This document shows positions 26,723 to 37,244 of a DNA stretch of 64,000 bases, one piece after another. Position 1 is the stretch's first letter, and the number at the start of each line of letters is the position of its first letter. Source of the stretch: Streptomyces sp. CB01580 (GTDB lineage: Bacteria > Actinomycetota > Actinomycetes > Streptomycetales > Streptomycetaceae). The stretch covers positions 207,834 through 271,833 of the forward strand of contig NZ_LIXJ01000002.1 of the NCBI RefSeq assembly GCF_001905795.1, given 5' to 3'. Position numbers and translations under genes: made by a program. Below the pieces are notes generated by a model. The model saw only the letters and a program-made list of their open reading frames with translations, was not told the DNA's origin and searched no databases.

Positions 26723-28024
26723 TCAGTCGGACGCCATGAACGCGCCCAGGACGGCGGCCAGATGACCGGGATCGGCGGCCCCGCACAGTTCGCGCGCCGA
26801 ATGCATGGACAGGCCGGGCACCCCGACGTCGACCGTCGTGACGCCCAGCCGGGCCGCGGTGAGCGGGCCGATGGACGTACCGCACGGCATCGCGTTGTTG
26901 GAGACGAACGGCTGCCACGGCGCGCCCGCCCGCTCGCACGCCGCCACGAACACCGCCATGCCCGTGCTGTCGGTCGCGTACCGCTGGTTGACGTTGACCT
27001 TCACCGTCGGGCCGCCGTTGGGCAGCGGCTGGTGACCCGGATCGTGCCGTTCCGCGTAGTTGGGGTGCACGGCGTGCGCCATGTCGGAGGACACGCAGAA
27101 CGCGCCGGACAGGGCCCTGGCCCAGTCCTCCGAGCCGCCGCCGCGCGCGGCGACCGAACGGTTGAGCACCCGTTCCAGCAGCGGGCTCTGCGCGCCCGTC
27201 TCCGAACCGCTGCCGACCTCCTCGTGGTCGAACGCGGCCAGGACGGGGATGTACGCGGGCTCGTCGGGGGCGGTCGCCGCGGCCGCCAGCGCCGTCACAC
27301 CGGCGTGCACGGACACCAGGTTGTCCAGCCGCGCCGACACCACGAACTCCCGGTCCGCGCCCAGGTATCCGGGCGGCTGGACGTCGTGGAGCATCAGGTC
27401 CCAGCCGAGCACGTCCTCCCGGTCCGCCTCCACGGCCCGCGCGACCCGGCGCAGCAGTGCACCCTCCTCGGGCGCCCCGAGCGCCCACAGCGGGGCGAGA
27501 TGGCGCTGCCGGTCGAGGGCCAGCCCCTCGTTGACCGTGCGGTCCAGGTGGATGGCCAGCTGGGGCACCCGCAGCAGCGGTTCGTCGATCTGGACGAGCC
27601 GGGACTCGACGGTGCCGCCGGGCCCGCGCAGCGCCAGCCGCCCCGAGATGCCGAGATCGCGGTCGAGCCAGGTGTTCAGCGGGACGCCGCCGTACACCTC
27701 CACGGCGACCTGCCGCCAGCCTGCCGTCCCGGTGTCGGGTGTGGGTTTGACCCGCAGGTTGGGCGAGTCGGTGTGCGTGCCGACGATCCGGAAGGGGGTG
27801 TGGGCGGGAGCGCCCTCGGGGACGTACCACGCGATCAGGGCGCCGCCGCGGGTGACGAAGCAGCCACCGGTCGTGCCCGTCCAGTCGTCCGTGCCGTGCA
27901 GCTCTCGGAAGCCGGCCTTCTCCAGGCGCTGGGCGGCGCAGGCCACCGCGTGATACGGGGAGGGGCTGGCCTTGATGAAGGACAGCAGGTCGTCGGCGTG
28001 GCTGCGGTGGGGAAGCGGCGTCAT
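26723..28024 (-). CDS. apeB: M18 family aminopeptidase ApeB
   Basis: A 433-residue zinc metallo-aminopeptidase of the aspartyl aminopeptidase family (M18), which removes N-terminal acidic or other residues from peptides in the cytoplasm and normally assembles as a dodecamer. Metal and catalytic motifs are present: GTHTDSPNLRVKP (His and Asp), FDHEEVGSGSETGA (general-base Glu pair) and the C-terminal DMAHAVHPNYAERHD and GTSIGPLTA regions. The ATG follows GGAAAGG at suitable spacing. It sits between two fumarase genes in the same orientation but is separated from the next gene upstream by about 940 nt, so it has its own promoter. Confidence 0.92.
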   Translation of the reverse strand: MTPLPHRSHADDLLSFIKASPSPYHAVACAAQRLEKAGFRELHGTDDWTGTTGGCFVTRGGALIAWYVPEGAPAHTPFRIVGTHTDSPNLRVKPTPDTGTAGWRQVAVEVYGGVPLNTWLDRDLGISGRLALRGPGGTVESRLVQIDEPLLRVPQLAIHLDRTVNEGLALDRQRHLAPLWALGAPEEGALLRRVARAVEADREDVLGWDLMLHDVQPPGYLGADREFVVSARLDNLVSVHAGVTALAAAATAPDEPAYIPVLAAFDHEEVGSGSETGAQSPLLERVLNRSVAARGGGSEDWARALSGAFCVSSDMAHAVHPNYAERHDPGHQPLPNGGPTVKVNVNQRYATDSTGMAVFVAACERAGAPWQPFVSNNAMPCGTSIGPLTAARLGVTTVDVGVPGLSMHSARELCGAADPGHLAAVLGAFMASD

Positions 28025-28389
28025 ACGGCGTCCGCCTTTCCGGTGTTCGACGGTGAGGTGACAGTGCCCGGGCCGCGTCCGGCCGCTCGGTGCGGGTCGG
28101 GTGCGGTCCGGGGCGTGGGGGGTGGCGGCTGGGCTGCTGTTTTCCGGGACTTCTTCCGGCTACGGGTCCCCGGCGAGGGCTCTCGGTCCCCCGCGACCGC
28201 GGAGCGCCGAGCACGTCGGGGCCCTCGACAACCCACCGCAGGGGCCCGGTGCGGCGCAAGTCCCCGGCACGCTCCGCTGCGTGAAAGCGGCGGTGCCGGA
28301 CCGGCCTCCCGGGAGTCCGGGACCGGGGCGTGCAAGGGCGCGCGGCGCCCGTACGGAGGGGGTTCGAGGGGGGTCCCGAAGGTGGGCGG

Positions 28390-28416
28390 GGGGCGCGCGT
28401 ACCGGACGCGCGCCCC
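28390..28416. terminator. GC-rich hairpin in the apeB upstream region
   Basis: Arms 28390-28400 and 28406-28416 pair perfectly over 11 bp with a 5-nt loop. It is far from either flanking gene, so its role as terminator is uncertain. Confidence 0.4.
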
Positions 28417-28630
28417 TGTGCTGGGCCGGGTGACCGGTCCCGCGTGGACCGCCGCGAAATTGGCTGAAACTTGCCGTACGTGATCGCTGGTCACGCCCAC
28501 CCCTCATGGCCGGTTCGGGGTGTGCGGGACGGCGTCGCGCCGTCGGGCTCTCGCCACATGGGCCGTGTTCCGGCCGCGACCGGGGCCCGCGGGCCGGCCC
28601 CCGGAATCCTCCGGGCCCACGGAGGGCGTA

Positions 28631-28765
28631 CGCATGCCGAACGCGTACGCCGTAACGCATGCCGAACACGCGCGCCGGAACGCATGCCGAACGCGTACGC
28701 CGGAACCCACGCCGAACACGCGTACGCCGGAACGCATGCAGCCGCGCGCCCCGGAACGCGCGCCG
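28631..28765. repeat. 25-bp tandem repeat array, about five units
   Basis: Three units of exactly 25 bp (28631-28655, 28656-28680, 28681-28705), each beginning CGCATGCCGAAC and ending CCGGAA or CCGTAA, are followed by a 27-bp variant (28706-28732) and one or two decayed units. The period is not a multiple of three, so the array is not coding. Confidence 0.8.
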
Positions 28766-28869
28766 CCGCGCACCCGGTCGTGGGGGCGTGCGCGCTCATG
28801 ACCGGGGTACGCGGCGGTCGTGTGCCGTACTTCCGTACCTTCGTGGCTCCGTGCCCGCACGCGGGGACG

Positions 28870-28926
28870 GCCCCTGTCGCGCGAACGTGGCACTCGGGCT
28901 CGCATGTCGCGTTCGCGCGAAGGGGC
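28870..28926 (-). terminator. Terminator of the class I fumarase gene
   Basis: Arms 28870-28887 and 28910-28926 pair over 17 bp with one bulged base, 40 nt beyond the stop codon. Confidence 0.7.
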
Positions 28927-28965
28927 GTGCTCCTCCGCGTCCGGGCGCGTGTTCTTCCCGGGGCG

Positions 28966-30657
<1,692 letters not shown>

Positions 30658-31007
30658 TACGGCCATTCCTCACTCGGCAGACGGCGGCTGGCCTCCCTCG
30701 GGCAGCGCATCCACCAGGGTAGAACCCCGTACGGACACCGAAGCTGTGAGGTAGGGCTCAGTCCGGGCATCCGCCCGAAGGGGTTCGTCCGGACGTCTGC
30801 CCGAGGGTGCTCGTGCGGGTGTCTGTCCGAGAGGGGGCGCGCGGGTGCGGGCGCGGTGTTGGCGAAACGGCTGCCGGCGGGGACGTCGCCGGGCGGCGCG
30901 CACGTGGTGCGGCCGGCCAGGGGTTTCATGGATGTGGGCACGGGCGCGACGCGGCGGGGCGCAGCCAGGGGTAGTCGCGATCTATCGCGTTTCGGTAGGC
31001 TGGGGCG

Positions 31008-31688
31008 GTGGACCTCGAAAAGCACCCCCAGAAGCCCGTAGCCCCGGCCGAGCCGGCCGGTATCCGTGCCTCCGACGCGGACCGTGACCGGATCGCGGAC
31101 ATCCTGCGCGAGGCCATGGCCGAGGGCCGGCTCACCGCCGAGGAACACTCCGAGCGGGTCGACGCGGTCTATCGCGCCAAGACCGTGGGTGAACTCGAAC
31201 CGCTGGTGCGGGATCTGCCCGCGCCCGGCGGCGCCCGCCCGACCGTCGCCCCCGGCGTCCAGGGCCAGGAGGACGCGGCGGGCCCGGGCGGCCCGGCGGA
31301 GAGCCTCGTGGCGATCTTCAGCAGTTCGACCCGCAGGGGGCGCTGGCGGGTCGGCGGCCGTACGAACGCCTTCGCCTTCTTCGGCAGTGTGGAGATCGAT
31401 CTGACGGAGGCACTTTTCGGCCAGAGGCTCACGGTGATCAACGCGACCTCCGTCTTCGGCAGCGTCGACATCAGGGTCCCCGAGAACATCTCGCTGCGCG
31501 GCGGCGGCACCGGTGTCTTCGGCAGCTTCGAGGTCTCCACGCTGGAATCCGCCGACCCCGAGGCGCCCGTGGTCGTCGTCAACGGGTATTCGGTGTTCGG
31601 CAGCGTCGACGCCAAGCCCAAGCGCGGGAAGTTCATCGAGGACCTCCAGGACCGGCTGCGCAAGCAGATGCGCAAACACCTGGGCTGA
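31008..31688 (+). CDS. DUF1707 domain protein with LiaF-like C-terminus
   Basis: A 226-residue protein. Residues about 17-70 are the DUF1707 domain (IRASDADRDRIADILREA, GRLTAEEHSERVDAVYRAKTVGEL). Residues about 100-210 form a beta-helix-like region with repeated FGSVEI, FGSVDI, FGSFEV and FGSVDA motifs, as in LiaF/DUF2154 proteins that sense or modulate envelope-stress two-component systems. There is no membrane helix, so it probably acts at the cytoplasmic face. A TAGGCT box at 30996-31001 is 6 nt before the GTG and no Shine-Dalgarno sequence is present, which points to a leaderless mRNA. Confidence 0.82.
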   Translation: MDLEKHPQKPVAPAEPAGIRASDADRDRIADILREAMAEGRLTAEEHSERVDAVYRAKTVGELEPLVRDLPAPGGARPTVAPGVQGQEDAAGPGGPAESLVAIFSSSTRRGRWRVGGRTNAFAFFGSVEIDLTEALFGQRLTVINATSVFGSVDIRVPENISLRGGGTGVFGSFEVSTLESADPEAPVVVVNGYSVFGSVDAKPKRGKFIEDLQDRLRKQMRKHLG

Positions 31689-32087
31689 GGCGGCGGCGCG
31701 GGGCGTGCGGGAAGGATCCGTTCGGAATTCCCGAAACTCCTCCCGGACGTCGGTGCGCCACCTCCGAACCATCGCGGGCTGCCTCCGAGCGGCTCGCAAG
31801 GCGTTTCCAAGGCGCCCCCGAACCGATTCCGGGTCGCCTTCGAGCCGCTTCCGGGCCGTTTCGGAAGTGCCCCGGAACCGACTTCGGACCCTCCTCGAAC
31901 CGCCCCGGAATCGCCTTCGAATCGCCTTCGAATCGCCTTCGAATCGCCTTCGAAATTCAGCCAAATCCCTGACCAGAGGCACTTGTGGGGCCCGGAACCG
32001 AGGGCCACTCAGTGCATAGGCGCACGCACAGCGGGTAGGGACTGCTGCATCGTCTTCTCGCTCCGAAGCCGTCGTCAGGAGTAGACC
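31689..32087. other. Intergenic region upstream of the WhiB-family gene
   Basis: About 400 nt between two rightward genes. It is dominated by degenerate repeats that resolve into four exact 11-bp units at 31909-31952. The promoter of the WhiB-family gene must lie in the last 100 nt. No gene is visible. Confidence 0.5.
31909..31952. repeat. 11-bp tandem repeat (AATCGCCTTCG x4)
   Basis: Four exact copies are adjacent, with more degenerate relatives upstream from about 31740. Each unit contains a TTCGAA junction, so the array can also form small self-complementary structures. Confidence 0.85.
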
Positions 32088-32471
32088 GTGCTGCAACTGC
32101 CGCATCAGCCCCTGCAGGTCGCCGCCGTTCCTCCCCAGCGCATTCCCGCTCGGGAGGACCAGGCCGGCCCCTGGCACTCGGAGGCGGTGTGCCGCCGCGA
32201 CGAGGCCGGGCTGTTCTTCGCTCCGTCGAAGGAACCGACCGCCGCCAGGCTCGCGCGGGAGGAGTCCGCGAAGCGGGTCTGCGCGCGCTGCCCGGTGATG
32301 GTCGAGTGCCAGGAGCACGCGCTCATACAGCCGGAGCCGTACGGCGTGTGGGGCGGCCTCACCGCCGCCGAGCGTCGCGTGGTGCTCGCCCGGCGCAGGC
32401 GGCGCGAGATGGAGCTGAAGGCCTCGGCGGCGTCCACCGGGGCGCCGAACCGCGTCGCCGCGGCGGGCTGA
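32088..32471 (+). CDS. WhiB-family iron-sulfur regulator
   Basis: A 127-residue WhiB-like protein. The four cluster-binding cysteines are Cys35 (AVCRRDEAGLFFAP), Cys65 and Cys68 (VCARCP) and Cys74 (MVEC), followed by the GVWGGLTAAERR turn and a basic C-terminal tail (ARRRRREMELK) for DNA contact. WhiB-like proteins carry a redox- or NO-sensitive [4Fe-4S] cluster and act with a sigma factor. The GTG start has AGGAG 6 nt upstream. Its place beside glpX suggests it matches the wblI type of other streptomycetes; that is inference from context only. A clean 15-bp terminator follows. Confidence 0.93.
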   Translation: MLQLPHQPLQVAAVPPQRIPAREDQAGPWHSEAVCRRDEAGLFFAPSKEPTAARLAREESAKRVCARCPVMVECQEHALIQPEPYGVWGGLTAAERRVVLARRRRREMELKASAASTGAPNRVAAAG

Positions 32472-32550
32472 CGGGCACACGGCCGCGCAGCGCCGGCGAG
32501 CGGACGGCCGGGGAGCGGGCCCGTCCACGCGCGCGGGCGCCCTCGTGCAC

Positions 32551-32591
32551 GCGAAGAGGCGCCCCACCGCACAATAGGGGCGCCTCTTCGC
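32551..32591. terminator. Bidirectional terminator between the WhiB-family gene and glpX
   Basis: Arms 32551-32565 and 32577-32591 are perfectly complementary over 15 bp with an 11-nt loop between convergent genes. Confidence 0.85.
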
Positions 32592-32654
32592 ATACGTCCC
32601 CTGCGCTCGGGAACGGGCCCACGGGCCGGACCCACCGGTCCGCGGGGAAGGGGG

Positions 32655-33686
32655 TTACTTCGCGCGGTCGAAGTCGATCGCGCTGTAGGCGCGGAGCTTC
32701 GAGAGCCGGTGCGTCGAGTCGATCTTCCGGATGGTGCCGGACTTGGACCGCATGACGATCGACTCGGTGGTCGCCGTCTCCGCGCGGTACCGCACGCCGC
32801 GCATCAGCTCGCCGTCCGTGATGCCGGTCGCGACGAAGAACACGTTGTCGCCGCTGACCAGGTCGTCGGTGGACAGCACCCGGTCCAGGTCGTGCCCGGC
32901 GTCCAGGGCGCGCTGCCGCTCGGCCTCGTCCTTCGGCCAGAGCCTGCCCTGGATGACACCGCCGAGGCACTTTATGGCGCACGCCGAGATGATGCCCTCC
33001 GGTGTACCGCCGATGCCCATCAGCAGGTCCACGCCGGTCCCCTCGCGGGCGGCCATGATCGAGCCCGCGACGTCGCCGTCGGAGATGAACTTGATGCGGG
33101 CGCCGGTCTCCCGGATCTCCTTCACGATGCCCTCGTGGCGCGGGCGGTCGAGGACGACGACGGTGACGTCCTCGGGGGAGGAGTTCTTCGCCTTCGCGAC
33201 ACGGCGGATGTTCACCGAGACGGGCGCGTTGATGTCGACGAAGTCGGCTGCTTCGGGTCCCGTGACCAGCTTGTCCATGTAGAAGACCGCGGACGGGTCG
33301 AACATGGCGCCGCGGTCGGCGGCGGCCAGCACGGCGATCGCGTTCGGCATGCCCTTGGCGTTGAGCGTCGTGCCGTCGATCGGGTCCACCGCGATGTCGA
33401 CCTCGGGGCCCGTGCCGTCACCGACGCGCTCCCCGTTGAACAGCATGGGGGCTTCGTCCTTCTCGCCCTCGCCGATGACGACGACGCCGTTCATCGACAC
33501 GGTGGAAACGAGGGTACGCATGGCCTTCACGGCGGCCCCGTCGGCGCCGATCTTGTCTCCGCGGCCGACCCAGCGCCCCGCCGCCATGGCGGCGGCCTCG
33601 GTGACCCGGACCAGCTCCAGGGCGAGGTTGCGGTCGGGGGCCTCCGGGGAGACCTCGAGCTGGGACGGCAGATGATGCTCGGACAT
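32655..33686 (-). CDS. glpX: Class II fructose-1,6-bisphosphatase GlpX
   Basis: A 343-residue class II fructose-1,6-bisphosphatase, the gluconeogenic enzyme of actinobacteria, which lack the class I enzyme. Metal and substrate motifs are visible: [29 protein letters not shown] and [13 protein letters not shown] (the DPIDGTT lithium-sensitive phosphatase motif), then FISDGDVAG and GIGGTPEG. The ATG at 33686 follows AAAGGTG; longer in-frame forms have no support. The promoter region contains a TATCG-N6-CGATA dyad (33737-33752), which may be an operator and overlaps a possible -10 TAGAGT on this strand. Confidence 0.95.
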   Translation of the reverse strand: MSEHHLPSQLEVSPEAPDRNLALELVRVTEAAAMAAGRWVGRGDKIGADGAAVKAMRTLVSTVSMNGVVVIGEGEKDEAPMLFNGERVGDGTGPEVDIAVDPIDGTTLNAKGMPNAIAVLAAADRGAMFDPSAVFYMDKLVTGPEAADFVDINAPVSVNIRRVAKAKNSSPEDVTVVVLDRPRHEGIVKEIRETGARIKFISDGDVAGSIMAAREGTGVDLLMGIGGTPEGIISACAIKCLGGVIQGRLWPKDEAERQRALDAGHDLDRVLSTDDLVSGDNVFFVATGITDGELMRGVRYRAETATTESIVMRSKSGTIRKIDSTHRLSKLRAYSAIDFDRAK

Positions 33687-33736
33687 CGGAGCGCACCTTT
33701 CTGTACGGCGACGACCGGAAGAGGGTGCAATGACTC

Positions 33737-33752
33737 TATCGCCAGGTCGATA
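33737..33752. promoter_or_regulatory. Dyad in the glpX promoter region
   Basis: TATCG-N6-CGATA, located 51-66 nt before the glpX start, directly adjacent to a TAGAGT box on the glpX strand. Confidence 0.4.
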
Positions 33753-33828
33753 AAATGAGCAGACCGGGTCACTTTTGAGCGCTTGACCCGAGCGACGGGC
33801 CCGCCGTCTCTGATGCGACCATGGACCC

Positions 33829-34347
33829 GTGGCTAGCAAGCGAGGCAAGCAGACGGTGCGGGGGATGTTCCTGTCGATGGCGGTGGCCACCGGCACGGCA
33901 GGGCTCGTTTACATCTTCGTTCCGCACGACGAGAACGCCAACCCGGTCGAGGCGATCGACTACCGGGTGGAGCTGGTGACGGCGCGGCGCGCGGCGCCGT
34001 ACCCGGTGGCCGCCCCGGACGGGCTCGCCAAGGACTGGAAGCCGACCTCGGTCAGCTACGACCGCAAGAACGGCGACAGCTGGCACCTGGGCTTCCTCGA
34101 CCCGGACGGCAAGTACGTCGCGGTGGAGCAGTCCACCTCCCTGGCGGAGAAGTACGTGACCGAGGTCAGCCAGAACGCCAAGAACACCGGGCGCACCCGG
34201 CAGGTCGCCGGTGAGGCGTGGCAGCACTGGAAGGGCGACAAGTACGACGCCCTCGTGCTCCGGGGCAAGGACGGGACCACGGTGGTGACGGGGTCCGCCC
34301 CGACGGAACGGCTGGCGGAGATGGCCGCCGCGCTCAAGGAATCCTGA
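33829..34347 (+). CDS. DUF4245 membrane-anchored protein
   Basis: A 172-residue protein with a single N-terminal membrane helix (about residues 13-31, [19 protein letters not shown]) preceded by a basic KRGKQ segment, and an extracytoplasmic domain rich in charged residues. This architecture and motifs such as [26 protein letters not shown] (in parts) and [19 protein letters not shown] match the actinobacterial DUF4245 family, of unknown function. The GTG has no obvious ribosome binding site; an ATG 8 nt earlier is out of frame. It is divergent from glpX. A 16-bp tandem repeat starts at its stop codon. Confidence 0.82.
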   Translation: MASKRGKQTVRGMFLSMAVATGTAGLVYIFVPHDENANPVEAIDYRVELVTARRAAPYPVAAPDGLAKDWKPTSVSYDRKNGDSWHLGFLDPDGKYVAVEQSTSLAEKYVTEVSQNAKNTGRTRQVAGEAWQHWKGDKYDALVLRGKDGTTVVTGSAPTERLAEMAAALKES

Positions 34348-34420
34348 CCCGCCGGATCCCTGACCCGCCGGATCCCTGACCCGCCGGATCCCCGACCCGT
34401 CAGGATTCCCGACCCGCCGG
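34341..34420. repeat. 16-bp tandem repeat, five units
   Basis: Units of ATCCCTGACCCGCCGG (15-17 bp with variants) run without gaps from 34341 to 34420, beginning inside the last codons of the DUF4245 gene so that its TGA is part of the first unit. Confidence 0.85.
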
Positions 34421-34520
34421 ATTTCAGGCGCGTCGCCCTCGGGGCGTCCCGGCGCACGGAGCGCCCGGGGTGCCCCGAGGCGCGCTTCGGGCGGTGGTCC
34501 CCGTGCGCGTCACGGCGCAT

Positions 34521-34571
34521 GGAAGAGGCCCCGGATCGGCAGCGAGCGGCGCTGCTCCGGGGCCTTCTTCC
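34521..34571. terminator. Bidirectional terminator between the DUF4245 gene and the nitroreductase-fold gene
   Basis: Outer arms 34521-34535 and 34556-34571 (about 15 bp, one bulge) with an inner GCAGC/GCTGC stem. Confidence 0.7.
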
Positions 34572-34587
34572 TGTCCGCGTCGCGCGA

Positions 34588-35178
34588 TCAGACGGTCGTG
34601 ATGACCTCGTCGTAGGAGAGGCGCGGCAGACGCGGGAACCAGGCGTCCTCGCCCGGCTTGCCGATGTTGACGACCATCAGCACGTTGTGGTCGCCGTCCA
34701 GGAACTCCTTCTCGATGCCCGCGGCGTCGAAGCCGGTCATCGGGCCGGCGGCCAGGCCGGCGGCGCGGACACCCAGGATGAAGTACGCGGCCTGCAGCGA
34801 GCCGTTGAGCGCGGCGGACGACTCGCGGACCGGGCGCTCGGAGAAGAAGGCGTCCTTGGCCTGCGGGAAGTGCGGCAGCAGGGCCGGAAGCTCCTCGTGG
34901 AACTCGTTGTCCGTGGCCAGGATCGCGACCAGCGGGGCGGTGGAGGTCTTCGGCTGGTTGCCCTCGGCCATGTGCTTCACGAGGCGCGCGCGGGCGTCGT
35001 CGGAGCGGACCAGGACGACGCGCAGCGGCGACTGGTTGAACGCGGTGGGGCCGTACTTGACCAGGTCGTAGATCGCCTGGACCTGCTCATCGGTGACCGG
35101 CTCGTCGGTGAAGGTGTTGGCGGTACGGGCCTCACGGAAGAGGAGGTCCTGCGCGGCGGGGTCGAGAACGAGGGACAT
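34588..35178 (-). CDS. Nitroreductase-fold enzyme, malonic semialdehyde reductase (RutE/HadB) type
   Basis: A 196-residue flavoprotein, exactly the size of E. coli RutE. Motifs for the family are FREARTANTFTDEPVTDEQV (in parts), YGPTAFNQSPLRVVLVRS (FMN binding) and GLAAGPMTGFDAAGI. RutE-type enzymes reduce malonic semialdehyde to 3-hydroxypropionate in pyrimidine breakdown, but no other rut genes are present, so the substrate could be a different aldehyde or a quinone. The ATG follows GGAAGG. The upstream region holds an AT-rich direct repeat AGTTGA-A-AGTTAA (minus strand, about 35247-35262), the sort of site bound by MarR-type regulators. Confidence 0.85.
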   Translation of the reverse strand: MSLVLDPAAQDLLFREARTANTFTDEPVTDEQVQAIYDLVKYGPTAFNQSPLRVVLVRSDDARARLVKHMAEGNQPKTSTAPLVAILATDNEFHEELPALLPHFPQAKDAFFSERPVRESSAALNGSLQAAYFILGVRAAGLAAGPMTGFDAAGIEKEFLDGDHNVLMVVNIGKPGEDAWFPRLPRLSYDEVITTV

Positions 35179-35421
35179 GGTGCGGTACTGCCTTCCGGAT
35201 TGTGCGCGTGGTTCGTGCAACGCGGAACACCGTAAGGCAGAGGTGTATTAACTTTCAACTAAACCCGGAGGGGAGTGATCCGTTCCACAGGACGCAGGCA
35301 ACGTCCGTGGGACGGGTCAGTGCGTCAGGACCGGGCAGGGCGGCGTCGGCGTGGGGCATCCGGGAATCCGCAGCGGCCCCGGACGTCCTCGGTCGCCCCT
35401 GGACGTCCTCGGACACCGGAG

Positions 35422-35709
35422 TTAGTCGTCGTCGCCCGCCGCGCCGCCACCGTCCCGCAGGGGCGCGTCGTCGGCCTTCTGGGGGCCGGTCGGTCCGGCC
35501 AGGGCAGCGTCCAGCCGCGCGCGGGCGCCCTCCAGCCAGTGCCGGCACACCTTCGCCAGCTCCTCGCCCCGCTCCCAGAGAGCGAGGGACTCCTCCAGCG
35601 TCGTACCGCCCGCCTCCAGGCGGCGTACCACCTCGATCAGCTCGTCACGGGCCTGCTCGTATCCGAGCGTGCCCGTGGCACCGGCCGTCGCGGCCCCGTC
35701 GTCCGTCAT
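35422..35709 (-). CDS. xseB: Exodeoxyribonuclease VII small subunit XseB
   Basis: A 95-residue small subunit of exonuclease VII. It is a short helical protein; the family motif is [37 protein letters not shown] (in parts, residues about 17-53), which forms the coiled hairpin that binds XseA. The C-terminus is acidic and disordered. The ATG at 35709 is supported by GTGAGG just upstream. It lies 157 nt downstream of xseA on the same strand, so the two are probably one operon with xseA first. Confidence 0.9.
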   Translation of the reverse strand: MTDDGAATAGATGTLGYEQARDELIEVVRRLEAGGTTLEESLALWERGEELAKVCRHWLEGARARLDAALAGPTGPQKADDAPLRDGGGAAGDDD

Positions 35710-35866
35710 ATGCCTCACCCTACGTTCCGGCCCGCCTCGGGCCCTCGACCTCGTCGTCCGTCATCGCCGCCGTCCGCGCACCGCGCCGAGGGCGTGCGGT
35801 GCTGTCCTGCCCGTCGTGGTGCGGGCCCGCGTGGCGTGGTCCCTCGTAGCGCGGCACGGCCGGGGC

Positions 35867-37078
35867 TCACTCGGCCACCCGCACCGCGAACTCGCCTCCC
35901 GACACCCGCGCCCGGAGCACCTCACCCACCGGTCCCGCGTCCTCGGGAGCCCGCACCACATGGCCGTCCGCACGCTGCAGCACCGCGTATCCGCGCTCCA
36001 GGGTCGCCGCGGGCGACAGCGCGACCACACGCGCCCGGGTGTGGGCGAGCTCCGAGTCGGCCCGGTCCAGCAGATGCCCCAGCACCCGCCGGCTCCGTCC
36101 GACCAGGGCGTCGATCTCCGACTCCCGTTCGTCCACCATCCGCTGCGGGTGCTCCATCGACGGTCTGGCCAGCGCGTACGCCAGCCCCCGCTCCTCCCGA
36201 TCCAGCAGCCCCCGGACCGACCGCAACGCCCGGTCCCGCAGCTGTCGCACCCGGTCCAGCTCCTCGCCCACATCGGGCACGATCTTCTTCGCCGCGTCCG
36301 TCGGCGTCGAGGCGCGCAGGTCGGCGACCAGGTCGAGCAGCGGGGAATCCGGCTCATGACCGATCGCGGACACCACCGGCGTACGGCACGCGGCGACCGT
36401 ACGGATCAGCTGTTCGTCCGAGAACGGCAACAGGTCCTCCACGCTGCCGCCGCCCCGGGCCACGACGATCACGTCGACATCCGGGAGGTCGTCCAGCTCC
36501 TTCACGGCCTGGATCACCTGGTTGACCGCGTGCACCCCCTGCACCGCCGTGTTCCGCACCTCGAACCGCACGGCGGGCCACCGGCGGCGGGCGTTCTCCA
36601 GCACATCGCGCTCGGCCGCCGAGGCCCGCCCGCAGACCAGCCCGATCAGCTGGGGCAGGAACGGCAACGGCTTCTTCCGGTCGAGCGCGAAGACGCCCTC
36701 GGCGGCCAGCGACTTCCTCAGTTGTTCGAGCCTGACCAGCAGCTCACCGACGCCGACCGGCCGTATCTCCGTGGCCCGCAGCGACAGCTGCCCGCGGGGC
36801 GCGTACCACTCGGGCTTCGCGAGGACGACGACCCGCGCCCCCTCCGTCACCACGTCGGCGATCCGGTCGAAGACCTGCCGGAAGCACGTCACGCCCACCG
36901 AGACGTCCCGCGAGGGATCGCGCAGCGTCAGGAAGACCACACCGGCGCCGGGCCGCCGTGACAGCTGGGTGATCTGTCCTTCGACCCAGACCGCCCCGAG
37001 CCGGTCGATCCAGCCACCGATGAGCCGCGACACCTCGCCGACGGGCAGCGGAGCTTCGGCGGACGTTTGGAGAGCCAT
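35867..37078 (-). CDS. xseA: Exodeoxyribonuclease VII large subunit XseA
   Basis: A 403-residue catalytic subunit of exonuclease VII, which degrades single-stranded DNA. The N-terminal OB-fold domain (about 10-105: [28 protein letters not shown]) is followed by the catalytic core with [41 protein letters not shown] and [26 protein letters not shown] (in parts), and a long coiled C-terminal region. The ATG at 37078 has no Shine-Dalgarno sequence; instead a TACGCT box ends 7 nt before it (37086-37091), so the transcript is likely leaderless. It is followed by xseB. Confidence 0.93.
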   Translation of the reverse strand: MALQTSAEAPLPVGEVSRLIGGWIDRLGAVWVEGQITQLSRRPGAGVVFLTLRDPSRDVSVGVTCFRQVFDRIADVVTEGARVVVLAKPEWYAPRGQLSLRATEIRPVGVGELLVRLEQLRKSLAAEGVFALDRKKPLPFLPQLIGLVCGRASAAERDVLENARRRWPAVRFEVRNTAVQGVHAVNQVIQAVKELDDLPDVDVIVVARGGGSVEDLLPFSDEQLIRTVAACRTPVVSAIGHEPDSPLLDLVADLRASTPTDAAKKIVPDVGEELDRVRQLRDRALRSVRGLLDREERGLAYALARPSMEHPQRMVDERESEIDALVGRSRRVLGHLLDRADSELAHTRARVVALSPAATLERGYAVLQRADGHVVRAPEDAGPVGEVLRARVSGGEFAVRVAE

Positions 37079-37244
37079 GCGAGTGAGCGTATCCGCCGGC
37101 ACCGACAATCGGCCGCCCCCGAACCGGCCACGCCGTCGCCGTCCCCCACCTCGCTCCCGCACCGCGCGTCCGCCGGAACGCACAGCTGTCGGGACGCACT
37201 GCTGTCGGGACGTACATCCGCCGGGAGCGGGGCGTGCGGCTCCG

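Larger units (their letters stand above)
28025..28965. other. Long intergenic region with tandem repeats
   Basis: About 940 nt with no convincing gene. It contains an 11-bp perfect hairpin at 28390-28416, a 25-bp tandem repeat array at 28631-28765 and the terminator of the class I fumarase at 28870-28926. The many frames across it have skewed composition and no ribosome binding sites. Confidence 0.6.

Noticed and set aside
28631..28765. CRISPR array
   Set aside because: Repeats are directly adjacent without unique spacers and no cas genes are present; the same holds for 52809-52940.
28504..28905. Arg/His-rich frames over the intergenic repeats
   Set aside because: They arise from a 25-bp repeat whose period shifts frame every unit, and have no start signals.
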